Positions 1 to 7,342 of a stretch of DNA of 14,499 bases are shown here, one piece after another (position 1 is the stretch's first letter; every line of letters starts with the position of its first letter). The DNA is from JBFJVD01 sp041624375 (GTDB lineage Bacteria > Chloroflexota > Anaerolineae > Anaerolineales > E44-bin32). Below the pieces are notes generated by a model. It saw only the letters and a list, made by a program, of their open reading frames with translations, was not told the origin of the DNA and did not search any database. Location of the stretch: contig JBFJVD010000040.1 of NCBI GenBank assembly GCA_041624375.1, positions 1 through 14,499 of the forward strand. Direction: 5' to 3'. The position numbers and the translations under genes are program-made.

Positions 1-2
1 GC

Positions 3-437
3 GACGCCGGCTGTCAGGCCCGCGAGCAGCGTTCCGCGCGTGTCGAGCACGGTCTGCACCGGTCCCTCGACCTTCCGCGCAAGTAGCACAAAGGCCCCGC
101 TGTTTTCGATCTGGACAACATCGCCTGCGGCGAATCCCACCCTCGATCGCTCGAGGTGGATCTGGCCCGACCGCACTGCGCCGATCCCGCTTGTTTCTGC
201 CGAGACATACTCCCCCTGGATGACCCCCACACCTGCCATCCGAACGCCAACAGTCTCTGCCTGAATTCCGCCGATGCCCGATTGCTGGATCTCGACGTCC
301 TCCGCGATCACCTGGCCGGCGCTCGCCTGGTGGAGATGTACCACCTCCGCCTCCACGACGCCAACCTCGCTGCTGCGTAGATCAACGATCTCGTCAGGCA
401 GCTCTTCGACCGGCGGTTCCTTCGGTTCCTCGCTCAT
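3..437 (-). CDS. Repeat protein with seven 15-residue repeats, partial at the left edge
   Basis: This open frame starts at an ATG (437-435) and runs uninterrupted for 145 codons off the window edge, so its C-terminus is missing. After an acidic, proline-rich N-terminus (about residues 1-22) come seven consecutive 15-residue units (about residues 23-127). The consensus is [SA]-G-[IV]-G-x-[IV]-x-[AG]-E-x-[VI]-x-[VI]-x-x; the last unit is degenerate. The alternating small and hydrophobic pattern is what a beta-solenoid would show. After the repeats, TRGTLLAGLTAGV looks like the start of a membrane helix, so a cytoplasmic or surface solenoid tethered by a C-terminal anchor is possible. There is no signal peptide at this start. 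A TTGACG-17-TAGAAT promoter lies upstream. The SD is weak: AGGAG sits about 16 bases before the ATG, which leaves the start uncertain. I do not recognise a named family; the function is unknown. Confidence 0.7.
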   Translation of the reverse strand, partial: MSEEPKEPPVEELPDEIVDLRSSEVGVVEAEVVHLHQASAGQVIAEDVEIQQSGIGGIQAETVGVRMAGVGVIQGEYVSAETSGIGAVRSGQIHLERSRVGFAAGDVVQIENSGAFVLLARKVEGPVQTVLDTRGTLLAGLTAGV

Positions 438-467
438 CCTAATGTCTATTCTGCTCCTGCGACATGC

Positions 468-487
468 CGGCGCAGCAGCCTGCGCCG
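468..487. repeat. Perfect 8-bp inverted repeat in a gene leader
   Basis: CGGCGCAG (468-475) and CTGCGCCG (480-487) are perfect reverse complements around a 4-base loop (CAGC). The repeat falls a few bases after the predicted transcription start (about 491) of the minus-strand repeat-protein gene, so it would form a stem-loop at the very 5' end of that mRNA. It could stabilise the message or be a DNA operator. There is no T run, so it is not an intrinsic terminator. Chance occurrence in GC-rich DNA cannot be excluded. Confidence 0.4.
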
Positions 488-497
488 ATCCTGGCGC

Positions 498-526
498 ATT
501 CTAACGGGTGGTCTCATCGCCGTCAA
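498..526 (-). promoter_or_regulatory. Sigma70-like promoter for the repeat-protein gene
   Basis: Read on the minus strand, TTGACG (526-521) and TAGAAT (503-498) are separated by exactly 17 bases. Each box matches 5 of 6 bases of the sigma70 consensus. Transcription would begin near 491, giving a leader of about 54 bases before the ATG at 437. It is called from sequence only, but the spacing and position upstream of a divergent gene make it one of the better promoters in the window. Confidence 0.55.
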
Positions 527-533
527 CCGTACA

Positions 534-563
534 TTGACCCGCTTTCGAGCCGCATGTTAAACT
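534..563 (+). promoter_or_regulatory. Possible promoter for the Ig-like gene, pth and mfd
   Basis: TTGACC (534-539, 5 of 6 consensus) is followed after 18 bases by TAAACT (558-563, 4 of 6). Transcription would start near 570. This bears on the start codon of the downstream gene: the ATG at 554 would lie inside the promoter, favouring the GTG at 590 or the TTG at 623. The -10 box is only moderate. Confidence 0.4.
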
Positions 564-589
564 ACTCTGTTGTCCTTATCCTGTTGGAG

Positions 590-1282
590 GTGACCACGAC
601 GCCCAACTTCAGGGGGCTCCACTTGATTCTCGTCGGCTGCTTCCTGCCCCTCGCGACGGCGTGGGAGCAATTGCCGCGCCTTCAGTCGCCCGGTTTCGCA
701 GAAGTGACCGCTCCTGTTCCTGGCGCTGTCCTGCAGGGCGTCGTCACCATCGAGGGGACGGCCAGCCATCCAGGCTTCGTGGCCTATGAGCTCTCGTTCG
801 CTTATGACCCGGACCCAACAGACACATGGTTTCCTCTTGGTGAACTGATCCAGACCCCGGTTCAGCGTGGACGATTAGGGCTCTGGGACACCATGCAGAT
901 CACAGACGGCGATTACCGGCTCCGGCTGCGTGTGTGGCTGGATGATGGGCGCATATTGACCGACACCGTGACTGGACTCCGAATACGCAACGAGCGGCCT
1001 GTTGAAACTCCCACGCCCGGAGGCGTGGCACCCACGCGGGTCCCTGCAACGAGTACTCCGGTTCCGCTCACACCAACGCCCACGGCTCGCCCAGCTCCAA
1101 GCCCTTCCAACCAGGTGAGGCGCGCCTTTGTGGTCGGGGCGCTGGCTGCGGCATCCGGCCTGGGGCTGCTTGGCGCATATGCAGGACTGCGAGCCGATCT
1201 CCGCGACCGGGCTGCAAAGCTGCGCGCTCGCTATGTCAGGTGGCAGGAGAGGCGCTCACGACGAGGCAGGCGCCGGGGATGA
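590..1282 (+). CDS. Secreted Ig-like domain protein with C-terminal membrane anchor
   Basis: Starting from the GTG at 590 the protein has about 230 residues. The N-terminal stretch LHLILVGCFLPLATAW looks like a signal sequence. Next comes a beta-rich region of about 100 residues (tract GAVLQGVVTIEGTA, later DGDYRLRLRVWLDDGR) typical of bacterial Ig-like modules. A Thr/Pro-rich linker follows, then a hydrophobic helix (FVVGALAAASGLGLLGAYAG) and a very basic tail, so the expected topology is outside-facing domain, single membrane anchor, cytoplasmic tail. The start is ambiguous. The GTG at 590 overlaps a strong GGAGGTGA motif with no spacing. A TTG at 623 has AGGGGG six bases upstream but gives a signal without basic residues. 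An ATG at 554 lies within the predicted promoter. The stop overlaps the pth start by four bases (ATGA). Function is unknown; binding to a protein or wall component is a guess from the Ig-like fold. Confidence 0.75.
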   Translation: MTTTPNFRGLHLILVGCFLPLATAWEQLPRLQSPGFAEVTAPVPGAVLQGVVTIEGTASHPGFVAYELSFAYDPDPTDTWFPLGELIQTPVQRGRLGLWDTMQITDGDYRLRLRVWLDDGRILTDTVTGLRIRNERPVETPTPGGVAPTRVPATSTPVPLTPTPTARPAPSPSNQVRRAFVVGALAAASGLGLLGAYAGLRADLRDRAAKLRARYVRWQERRSRRGRRRG

Positions 1283-1884
1283 CTTCTCAGACGGCGAGCG
1301 AGCGGCGCACCTTCTTGATCGTGGGGCTTGGCAATCCCGGTCGGTCATACCGAGCCAATCGGCACAACGCCGGCTACCACGTCCTGGATCAACTTGCATC
1401 TGCCTGGGGCATTTCGTTCCGCCGCCGGCAATCGGAGTCCCTTTTGACGGATGTTCATCGAGGCGCGGACCGAGTCGTACTGGCCAAGCCACAGACTTTC
1501 ATGAACCGGTCGGGCCGCGCCGTGGCCGGGTTAGTTCGCTACTACAAGCTGCCGCTCGAGAACCTTCTCGTCGTCTACGACGATCTTGATTTGCCGCTGG
1601 CGGAGCTGCGCATGCGGCCTGAAGGCGGTGCCGGGGGCCACAATGGGATGCGTTCCTTGATCGACCAGCTGGGCTCGGGCGGATTTCCCCGGCTCCGAAT
1701 CGGCATCGATCGACCTCCGGGGCGGATGGACCCGGCGGATTATGTCCTGCAGGATTTTAGCGAAGCGGAACGGGAGGCCGTCGAGCTGGCGATTCGACGC
1801 GCCATTGGCTGCATTGAGCACTTCATCAGGGAGGGGATACAGGCGGCCATGACCTGGTGCAATACTGAAGCAGAACAAACATGA
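1279..1884 (+). CDS. pth: Peptidyl-tRNA hydrolase
   Basis: This enzyme cleaves the ester bond of peptidyl-tRNAs released by stalled ribosomes and recycles tRNA in the cytoplasm. The 201-residue product has the usual bacterial Pth length and all hallmark motifs. VGLGNPG holds N19. NRHNAGY holds the catalytic H29. KPQTFMNRSG holds N76, VVYDDLDLP holds D101, and GGAGGHNG holds N122. These line up with E. coli N10, H20, N68, D93 and N114. I chose the ATG at 1279 because it overlaps the upstream stop as ATGA and leaves a normal short lead before the first strand. An upstream in-frame start at 1240 would add 13 residues inside the preceding gene. The gene ends in another ATGA overlap with mfd, so translation of the three genes is probably coupled. 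The pth-mfd pairing is common in bacteria. Confidence 0.96.
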   Translation: MTSQTASERRTFLIVGLGNPGRSYRANRHNAGYHVLDQLASAWGISFRRRQSESLLTDVHRGADRVVLAKPQTFMNRSGRAVAGLVRYYKLPLENLLVVYDDLDLPLAELRMRPEGGAGGHNGMRSLIDQLGSGGFPRLRIGIDRPPGRMDPADYVLQDFSEAEREAVELAIRRAIGCIEHFIREGIQAAMTWCNTEAEQT

Positions 1885-4800
1885 ACCTGCAAGCTTTGCT
1901 GGCGACGATCCGTCAGGCAGCCGGCTATCAGGCCTTGCTCGAGACGCTGCAGCGCAGGGAATCTCCCGCCGGCGCGTTGAATCTCTTACGGGCCGCGCGG
2001 CCTGCAATTGCCGCTGCGCTTGCCGAAGACATGCATCGCCCCGTCCTCTATGTGGCCTCGCGCAGTGATCGCCTGCTCACACTGAGTGAGGAACTCCCCC
2101 TGTGGTCGCCGAGCCTGCCGATCCTCGCCTTCCCAGACCCGAACCCGCTTTTCTACGAGATCGGCCCGTGGGGGCCGAGGACCCTGCGCCAGCGGGTGCA
2201 TGTGCTGGCACATCTCACCGCAGCTGACGCGGGCGCTCAATCGCGTGCCTGGGATCAAAACCCCGCGCCGATTCTTCTCAGCGCACCAAGAGCCCTGATG
2301 ACGCGTACGATTCCCCCGCCAGCATTTCGTCATTACACCCAATCTATCCAGGTGGCCGGCAATACGCCGCTGGACCTCCTGCTGGAGCAGCTCGTGCGTG
2401 GAGGCTATCAGCCAGCATCGGTGGTAACCGAACCGGGACAGTTCGGCCGACGCGGTGGGATCCTTGATCTCTGGCCGCCAGCCGAGAATTTGCCCGTGCG
2501 CATCGAGTTCTTCGGCGATGAAGTTGAGAGCATGCGGCGTTTCGACCCCGCCACGCAGCGTTCAAGCGAGCGGCTGGATCAACTCAGGGTGACACCGGCC
2601 CGCGAAGGCCTGCCAGACGGCTACGACTCAAGCTGGGATCGCTGGCTTCCGGAAGAAGCTCCCGAGCAGCCCAACAAGTTGGAAGCGTTCCTTGAATACT
2701 TCCTGCCATGGATGCACGCCGAGTCGGCGGGGCTGGTCGACTTCCTTCCTGAGGATGCACTCATCGTGCTCGATGACCGCGCTGGCTTCGAAGCGGCGGT
2801 TGAAGAGCTTGAGACGCAGGCCCTTCATTCTCGCCAGGCCAGGATCAAGACCGGCGAACTGCCGCCTGACGCGCCGCTTCCTTACCTTACGCTGGCGGCA
2901 CTGCAGGACGCCTTTGCCGACCGTCAACTGATCGACTTCGGATTGCTCGGATCCCCGGCAGAAATCGCCCCGGCGCTCGCGGGCTTATTCCAGCCTGGGG
3001 CTCGTTTTGGCGGTCGACTTGAGCCCGTGCTCCTTCACCTTGCAGAAAGCCGCCAGGCCCACGATCAGACCATCGTGGTCAGCCGGCAGGCACCGCGACT
3101 GGCTGAATTATGGTCCGACGAAGATGGCCTTTGGCCCGTCATCGATGAGCTTCCAGCCGATCTCCAGCCTGGCGATCTCCACTTCATCCATGGCGGGCTG
3201 AGCGAGGGTTGGGTGATGGGCGCGCCGGCGGGAGGCCGGCTGCAGCTCTTGACCGATGCCGAGATCTTCGGCTGGAGCCAGACCCGTCCCCGCCCGCGGC
3301 GGCGCAGCCGAGCCGAAACCCCAGAAGCCCAGTTCTCCGATCTACACGCCGGCGACTGGGTGGTCCATATTGACTACGGCATTGGACGCTTTCGTGAATT
3401 GGTCGAGCGAACGCTCGATGAGGTGCGCCGGGAATTCCTCCTGATCGAATACGCCGGCGGCGACGAGGTCTATGTGCCGATCCATCAGGCCGACCGTGTC
3501 ACGCGCTATGTTGGTGCCAACGCGGCCCCGCCTTCGCTCTCGCGGCTCGGCACGCAGGAGTGGGAGCGGGCCAAAGGCAGGGCGCGTGAGGCCGTGCATG
3601 AAGTGGCCCGGGATCTCCTCGACCTGTACGCCACACGGATGACGATAAGCGGCCACGCATTCTCACCCGACAGCGACTGGCAGCGCGAGCTCGAGGCCTC
3701 CTTCCCCTACGAGGAAACCGAGGACCAACTCCGCGCGCTGGCCGAAGTGAAGAGAGACCTGGAGAGACCTCGTCCGATGGACCGGCTCATCTGCGGCGAC
3801 GCCGGCTACGGGAAGACCGAAGTTGCCCTGCGGGCGGCCTTCAAAACCGTCATGGATGGAACTCAGGTGGCCATGCTTGTGCCGACGACCGTTCTCGCCC
3901 AGCAGCACTTCCATACCTTTCAACAGCGACTCTCGGCATTTCCCGTCCAGGTGGAAATGCTCTCCCGATTCCGGACTCCTGCTGAGGCGGCGACCATCCT
4001 GACCCGGCTTCAGCAGGGTGAAATCGACATCCTGATTGGCACGCATCGAATGCTCCAGCCGGACGTCGATTTCAAGAACCTCGGGCTGCTGATCATCGAT
4101 GAGGAGCAGCGGTTCGGCGTAACCCACAAGGAGCACTTCAAGCGGCTTCGCACCGAAATCGATGTGCTCACCCTTACAGCGACGCCGATCCCCCGGACAC
4201 TCTACATGGCGCTCACAGGTGCGCGCGACATCTCGACCATCAATACCCCTCCCGAGGAGCGGCTCCCGGTGGTCACGCATGTCGGGCGCTATGATCCCCA
4301 GCTTGCTCGCCAGGCGATTCTGCGGGAGCTTGATCGCGGCGGCCAGGTCTTCTTCGTCCACAACCGTGTGCAGACGATCGGTGCCGCCCGGGCTAGAGTA
4401 GAGAAGATCGTTCCACAGGCGCGCCTCGCGATCGCCCATGGACAGATGCCGGAGAAAGAACTCGCCGAGGTGATGGAGCGCTTCGCCGCGGGTGAAATCG
4501 ATGTGCTGGTCTCGACCTCGATCATCGAATCGGGCCTCGATATTCCCAATGCAAACACCCTGATCGTCGATCGTGCCGAAATGTTCGGCCTGGCGCAGCT
4601 CTATCAGTTGCGTGGACGGGTCGGGCGATCGGCGGCTCGCGGGTATGCCTATTTCTTCCGCCATGCGCATTTCCGACCTACTCAAGAAGCGCTGTCGCGG
4701 CTGGAAACCATCGCCGAGTACGCAAACCTGGGCGCTGGCTATTCGATCGCCATGAAAGATCTTGAGATTCGCGGCGCCGGCGAAGTCCTCGGAACCCGCC

Positions 4801-5369
4801 AGCACGGGCACATCGCCTCGATCGGATTTCACCTCTATACACGCCTGCTCAGCCAGGCGGTGCATGATCTACGTGAAGCCTACGACGCGAAGCTTCCCCT
4901 GGATTCGCAGCTCCCTGTGAGCCGGGAACCGCTCCCCATCGCCATTGATCTGCCCCTGCCCTCGGCCATCCCGGATAGCTACATCCAGGACCGAGAGCTA
5001 CGGCTGCAGATATACCGGCGGATCGCCGACCTGCGCGAGTCGAATGAGATTGAGGGGCTGACGACGGAGCTGATCGACCGATTCGGACCGCTGCCACACG
5101 AAGTTCTGTCGCTGCTTTACCAGCTGCGCATCAAACTGCTGGCTTCGAGGGCGCGCGTCCGCGCGGTTTCGCATCTCGGTGGCCAGATTCTCGTTGAACT
5201 CCCGGAGCCGGAAGAGACTCGCCCGCTCCCCGAGCTCGGACCGGATGTCCGTCGGAGCAAGCGCGGGCTCTGGCTTCGTATCGAGGGGGAAGGCTGGCAG
5301 GAGCGATTGGAAGACGTGCTGATGACCGTGGCCCGTGTGGACGCGGCAAGGCATGCACGTCCCGCCTAG
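1881..5369 (+). CDS. mfd: Transcription-repair coupling factor (Mfd helicase)
   Basis: Mfd pushes stalled RNA polymerase off damaged DNA and recruits UvrA for nucleotide excision repair. At 1162 residues it is a full-length family member. The UvrB-like N-terminal part carries FGRRGGILDLWPP (about residues 187-199). The RNA-polymerase-interacting CarD-like domain begins near residue 486 (HAGDWVVHIDYGIGRF). The superfamily 2 translocase follows: Walker A GDAGYGKTE (residues 639-647), DEEQRFGV (about 739), LTATPIPRTLYMAL (about 763), and motif VI QLRGRVGRS (about 909). GAGEVLGTRQHGH (about 966) is the segment after motif VI, and a C-terminal regulatory D7 domain fills about residues 1000-1110. 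The ATG overlaps the pth stop as ATGA with no good SD of its own, so coupled translation is likely. The only small departure is GDAGYG where GDVGFG or GDVGYG is usual; it should not affect ATP binding. Confidence 0.97.
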   Translation: MNLQALLATIRQAAGYQALLETLQRRESPAGALNLLRAARPAIAAALAEDMHRPVLYVASRSDRLLTLSEELPLWSPSLPILAFPDPNPLFYEIGPWGPRTLRQRVHVLAHLTAADAGAQSRAWDQNPAPILLSAPRALMTRTIPPPAFRHYTQSIQVAGNTPLDLLLEQLVRGGYQPASVVTEPGQFGRRGGILDLWPPAENLPVRIEFFGDEVESMRRFDPATQRSSERLDQLRVTPAREGLPDGYDSSWDRWLPEEAPEQPNKLEAFLEYFLPWMHAESAGLVDFLPEDALIVLDDRAGFEAAVEELETQALHSRQARIKTGELPPDAPLPYLTLAALQDAFADRQLIDFGLLGSPAEIAPALAGLFQPGARFGGRLEPVLLHLAESRQAHDQTIVVSRQAPRLAELWSDEDGLWPVIDELPADLQPGDLHFIHGGLSEGWVMGAPAGGRLQLLTDAEIFGWSQTRPRPRRRSRAETPEAQFSDLHAGDWVVHIDYGIGRFRELVERTLDEVRREFLLIEYAGGDEVYVPIHQADRVTRYVGANAAPPSLSRLGTQEWERAKGRAREAVHEVARDLLDLYATRMTISGHAFSPDSDWQRELEASFPYEETEDQLRALAEVKRDLERPRPMDRLICGDAGYGKTEVALRAAFKTVMDGTQVAMLVPTTVLAQQHFHTFQQRLSAFPVQVEMLSRFRTPAEAATILTRLQQGEIDILIGTHRMLQPDVDFKNLGLLIIDEEQRFGVTHKEHFKRLRTEIDVLTLTATPIPRTLYMALTGARDISTINTPPEERLPVVTHVGRYDPQLARQAILRELDRGGQVFFVHNRVQTIGAARARVEKIVPQARLAIAHGQMPEKELAEVMERFAAGEIDVLVSTSIIESGLDIPNANTLIVDRAEMFGLAQLYQLRGRVGRSAARGYAYFFRHAHFRPTQEALSRLETIAEYANLGAGYSIAMKDLEIRGAGEVLGTRQHGHIASIGFHLYTRLLSQAVHDLREAYDAKLPLDSQLPVSREPLPIAIDLPLPSAIPDSYIQDRELRLQIYRRIADLRESNEIEGLTTELIDRFGPLPHEVLSLLYQLRIKLLASRARVRAVSHLGGQILVELPEPEETRPLPELGPDVRRSKRGLWLRIEGEGWQERLEDVLMTVARVDAARHARPA

Positions 5370-5371
5370 CA

Positions 5372-5402
5372 ACCCCGTCGAATCCCTGTACGGGTAAGGG
5401 GT
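5372..5402 (+). terminator. Weak two-part hairpin after mfd
   Basis: ACCCC (5372-5376) can pair with GGGGT (5398-5402), with an inner CCC (5384-5386) and GGG (5392-5394) enclosing a 5-base loop. It begins three bases after the mfd stop and lies between convergent genes, where a terminator is expected. The internal loop is uneven (7 versus 3 bases) and there is no T run, so this is a weak candidate. Confidence 0.25.
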
Positions 5403-5413
5403 GCGCGGGCCGC

Positions 5414-5425
5414 AGGCCGAAGCCT
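5414..5425 (-). terminator. UUCG tetraloop hairpin after the SDR gene
   Basis: On the minus strand AGGC-TTCG-GCCT forms a 4-bp stem capped by the extra-stable C(UUCG)G tetraloop, starting one base past the SDR stop. An overlapping alternative pairs GGCC (5408-5411) with GGCC (5415-5418). No U run follows, so a 3'-end stabiliser or Rho-assisted stop is as likely as true intrinsic termination. Confidence 0.3.
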
Positions 5426-5426
5426 T

Positions 5427-6317
5427 CTACTCTGCGGCTGGCGGACGCAGCGATTCGTGGAGTTCGAGCTTCCGCTCCGGGAAAACGAACCAGCGTGCCA
5501 TCGCCCAATCCACCATCGCGGGGGAAAGCGCAGCAAGCCAGACGATGACTCGGCTCCAGGCCGGCATGTAGACCGATCGACGGGGGCGTCGGACAACGCC
5601 GACGATCCTGGCCGCAACGTCTTCTGGAGAGAGAACCAGTCGGCTTGGTGTCGTCATGCCGGTTCGGCGGCCGGCCGCCGTGCCGAACGCAAAGCGAGTG
5701 GCCACGGTGGCTGGATAGATCCCGCTGACCGCGATCCCCCATGGAAGAAGCTCTCGCCGAAGTGAGTCGGTGAAGCCTCGCAGTCCAAACTTCGTAGCCG
5801 CATAGACCGAATACATTGGCGGGGCGATGAATCCCGCCAGCGAATTGACCTGGATCACATGCCCCCGCCGCACTCGCTGCATGCCAGGCGTAACCGCCCT
5901 CGTCATGTAGATGGCGCCCAGCAAATTGGTTTCTAGCTGCTTTTGAACGCCGCTTGCCAGGCTCAGGTTCTCAAACCAGTCGAGATGCCCGATTCCGGCG
6001 CTGTTGACCAGGACGTCGATCGAGCCAAAATGCTCCAGCGTGGCCTGGACACAAGCGTCCACGGCCGCCGGGTCCGTGACGTCAGTCTCCACGGGGAGGG
6101 CACGCACGCCCCGCTCATTCTTGAGCTCAGCGGCGATCTGCTGCAGCCGGTCGTAGCGGCGCGCGGCAAGTACGACAGTGTAACCCGCTCGCCCGAAGGC
6201 GCGGACGGCGGCCTCGCCGATGCCGGAGGAAGCGCCAGTAATGAGCACACAGGGTTTGGAGGCGCGAGCAGGTTCGGCCGGAGGTGGAGACAGCTGCTGC
6301 TCATCAGCATTGTGCAT
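5427..6317 (-). CDS. Short-chain dehydrogenase/reductase, classical type
   Basis: This is a NAD(P)-dependent oxidoreductase of the classical SDR family; the substrate cannot be read from sequence. The 296 residues show the Rossmann dinucleotide motif TGASSGIG (27-34), D79 in ETDVTD, NSAGIG (105-110) in place of the usual NAG motif, and the catalytic set N131, S159, Y172 and K176 (YAATK). AARR (51-54) after the second strand puts basic residues where NADP-preferring enzymes have them. The first about 20 residues are a Pro/Ala-rich extension, and the C-terminus holds a hydrophobic stretch (VIVWLAALSPAMVDWAMARW) that could associate with the membrane, as in some SDRs acting on lipids. It is the last gene of the minus-strand cluster, 18 bases after the lipoprotein stop. 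The SD is weak, so reading may depend on upstream translation. Start choice is moderately sure. Confidence 0.9.
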   Translation of the reverse strand: MHNADEQQLSPPPAEPARASKPCVLITGASSGIGEAAVRAFGRAGYTVVLAARRYDRLQQIAAELKNERGVRALPVETDVTDPAAVDACVQATLEHFGSIDVLVNSAGIGHLDWFENLSLASGVQKQLETNLLGAIYMTRAVTPGMQRVRRGHVIQVNSLAGFIAPPMYSVYAATKFGLRGFTDSLRRELLPWGIAVSGIYPATVATRFAFGTAAGRRTGMTTPSRLVLSPEDVAARIVGVVRRPRRSVYMPAWSRVIVWLAALSPAMVDWAMARWFVFPERKLELHESLRPPAAE

Positions 6318-6335
6318 GACGCTCGCCCGCTGAAC

Positions 6336-7301
6336 TCAGAAGCCGGCCCAATAATGTAATAGCACCGCGAGGAATGGCCGACCATCGACGTATTCAATCG
6401 CTACCGCCCAAGTGCGCCAATCAAAAGGATTCCCACTGGATGGGGGTGGGCGGTGGAGCGAATAGTAATTCAGGTTATCGTATTCGCTCGGCCAGAAGGA
6501 GGCACGGTCGCTCTCACCTACGACAAGCTCATTGCAGGAGCGGATGGGCGACTCCGCATCGAACAGCCGGTCGAGCAGCGGCGTGACCGCCGTTCGGAAC
6601 GGGGCGATCACATGCTCCTCGCTGCCGACCTGGAGACCCCAATCGTAAGGCTCCGGATCATCGAACACCGTCGGAAGAAGCTCCGGCGCAAAGCGCACGG
6701 GCTGATTCCACCAATTGCGATGGATGATCAGACCCCGCCGGGGACTCGCCAATCGGACAAGCTGGTCCCCATCTTTGGCCCGCAGAGCCTGTTCAAAACC
6801 GTCGAGCAGATCCAGCACCCTCGAATCGGAGCAGAAGGCTCCTGGACTCACATTCTCGGTCAGATTCCAAGCATTCACCCACCCTACCCCTCCCTGCGGC
6901 AGGAGAATTTCGACCCAGACGGAGGTGCCCAGAGCGGTCTGCCGGCCGGTCAATTCAATCCCGCGTTTGTCAGAGGCGAGGCTGCCAGCGTCTGAGGCGG
7001 TGACACCGGCCGTCTGATAGATCGGAAGCTCGCCACCGGTTGGGATGCCGATGACTGCGAAGGTGGCCTCTTCACCGCCCGGCGTCGGGAACGTCTCGCG
7101 GACTTCCGTGGGCCGTTCCGGATTGGGTGGGATGGCAGTCGGCGGAGGAACCTCGGTGCGCTCAAGGAGCGGGAGGGGCACATTGGATCGGGAACAGGCG
7201 CCGGCAATCAATGTTAACCCTGCCAAGATCGCCAGTGCTAACGACCGGCTCAAGACGGGCGGGCCTTCCCAGGCCCGCGATCGATCAGGTGTTCGACTCA
7301 T
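6336..7301 (-). CDS. SH3-domain lipoprotein of unknown function
   Basis: The 321-residue product begins with a basic region and a hydrophobic core (LALAILAGLTLIAGAC) ending in a lipobox cysteine at residue 36. It is therefore expected to be exported and lipid-anchored outside the membrane. The -3 residue is Ala rather than Leu, an acceptable variant. A Thr/Pro-rich linker (about 41-75) leads to an SH3b-like region (about 80-150; LPIYQTAG, then VWVEILLPQGGVGWVNAWNL), a fold that often binds cell-wall peptide. The C-terminal about 165 residues (with HRNWWNQPVRF and DNLNYYSLHR) match no family I recognise. The start could be this ATG, with AGGAG 11 bases upstream, or an in-frame TTG at 7253 that gives a shorter signal. 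It lies 41 bases after lon and 18 before the SDR gene, so it is probably cotranscribed with both. The envelope role is inferred. Confidence 0.8.
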   Translation of the reverse strand: MSRTPDRSRAWEGPPVLSRSLALAILAGLTLIAGACSRSNVPLPLLERTEVPPPTAIPPNPERPTEVRETFPTPGGEEATFAVIGIPTGGELPIYQTAGVTASDAGSLASDKRGIELTGRQTALGTSVWVEILLPQGGVGWVNAWNLTENVSPGAFCSDSRVLDLLDGFEQALRAKDGDQLVRLASPRRGLIIHRNWWNQPVRFAPELLPTVFDDPEPYDWGLQVGSEEHVIAPFRTAVTPLLDRLFDAESPIRSCNELVVGESDRASFWPSEYDNLNYYSLHRPPPSSGNPFDWRTWAVAIEYVDGRPFLAVLLHYWAGF

Positions 7302-7342
7302 GTACGACCGCGTCTCCTAACTGGGAAGACGCTCGGGGGCAG

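Noticed and set aside
464..589. N-terminal extension of the Ig-like gene to an upstream start at 464
   Set aside because: It would cross the predicted promoter (534-563) and the inverted repeat, and its sequence does not look like a signal peptide or domain.
3663..4865. 400-codon open frame on the minus strand inside mfd
   Set aside because: It is fully antisense to the helicase motifs of mfd and shows no recognisable domain. It is a high-GC shadow frame.
5408..5418. GGCC-GCA-GGCC hairpin as a bidirectional terminator
   Set aside because: The stem is only 4 bp with a 3-base loop, there is no T run on either strand, and it overlaps a better UUCG hairpin.
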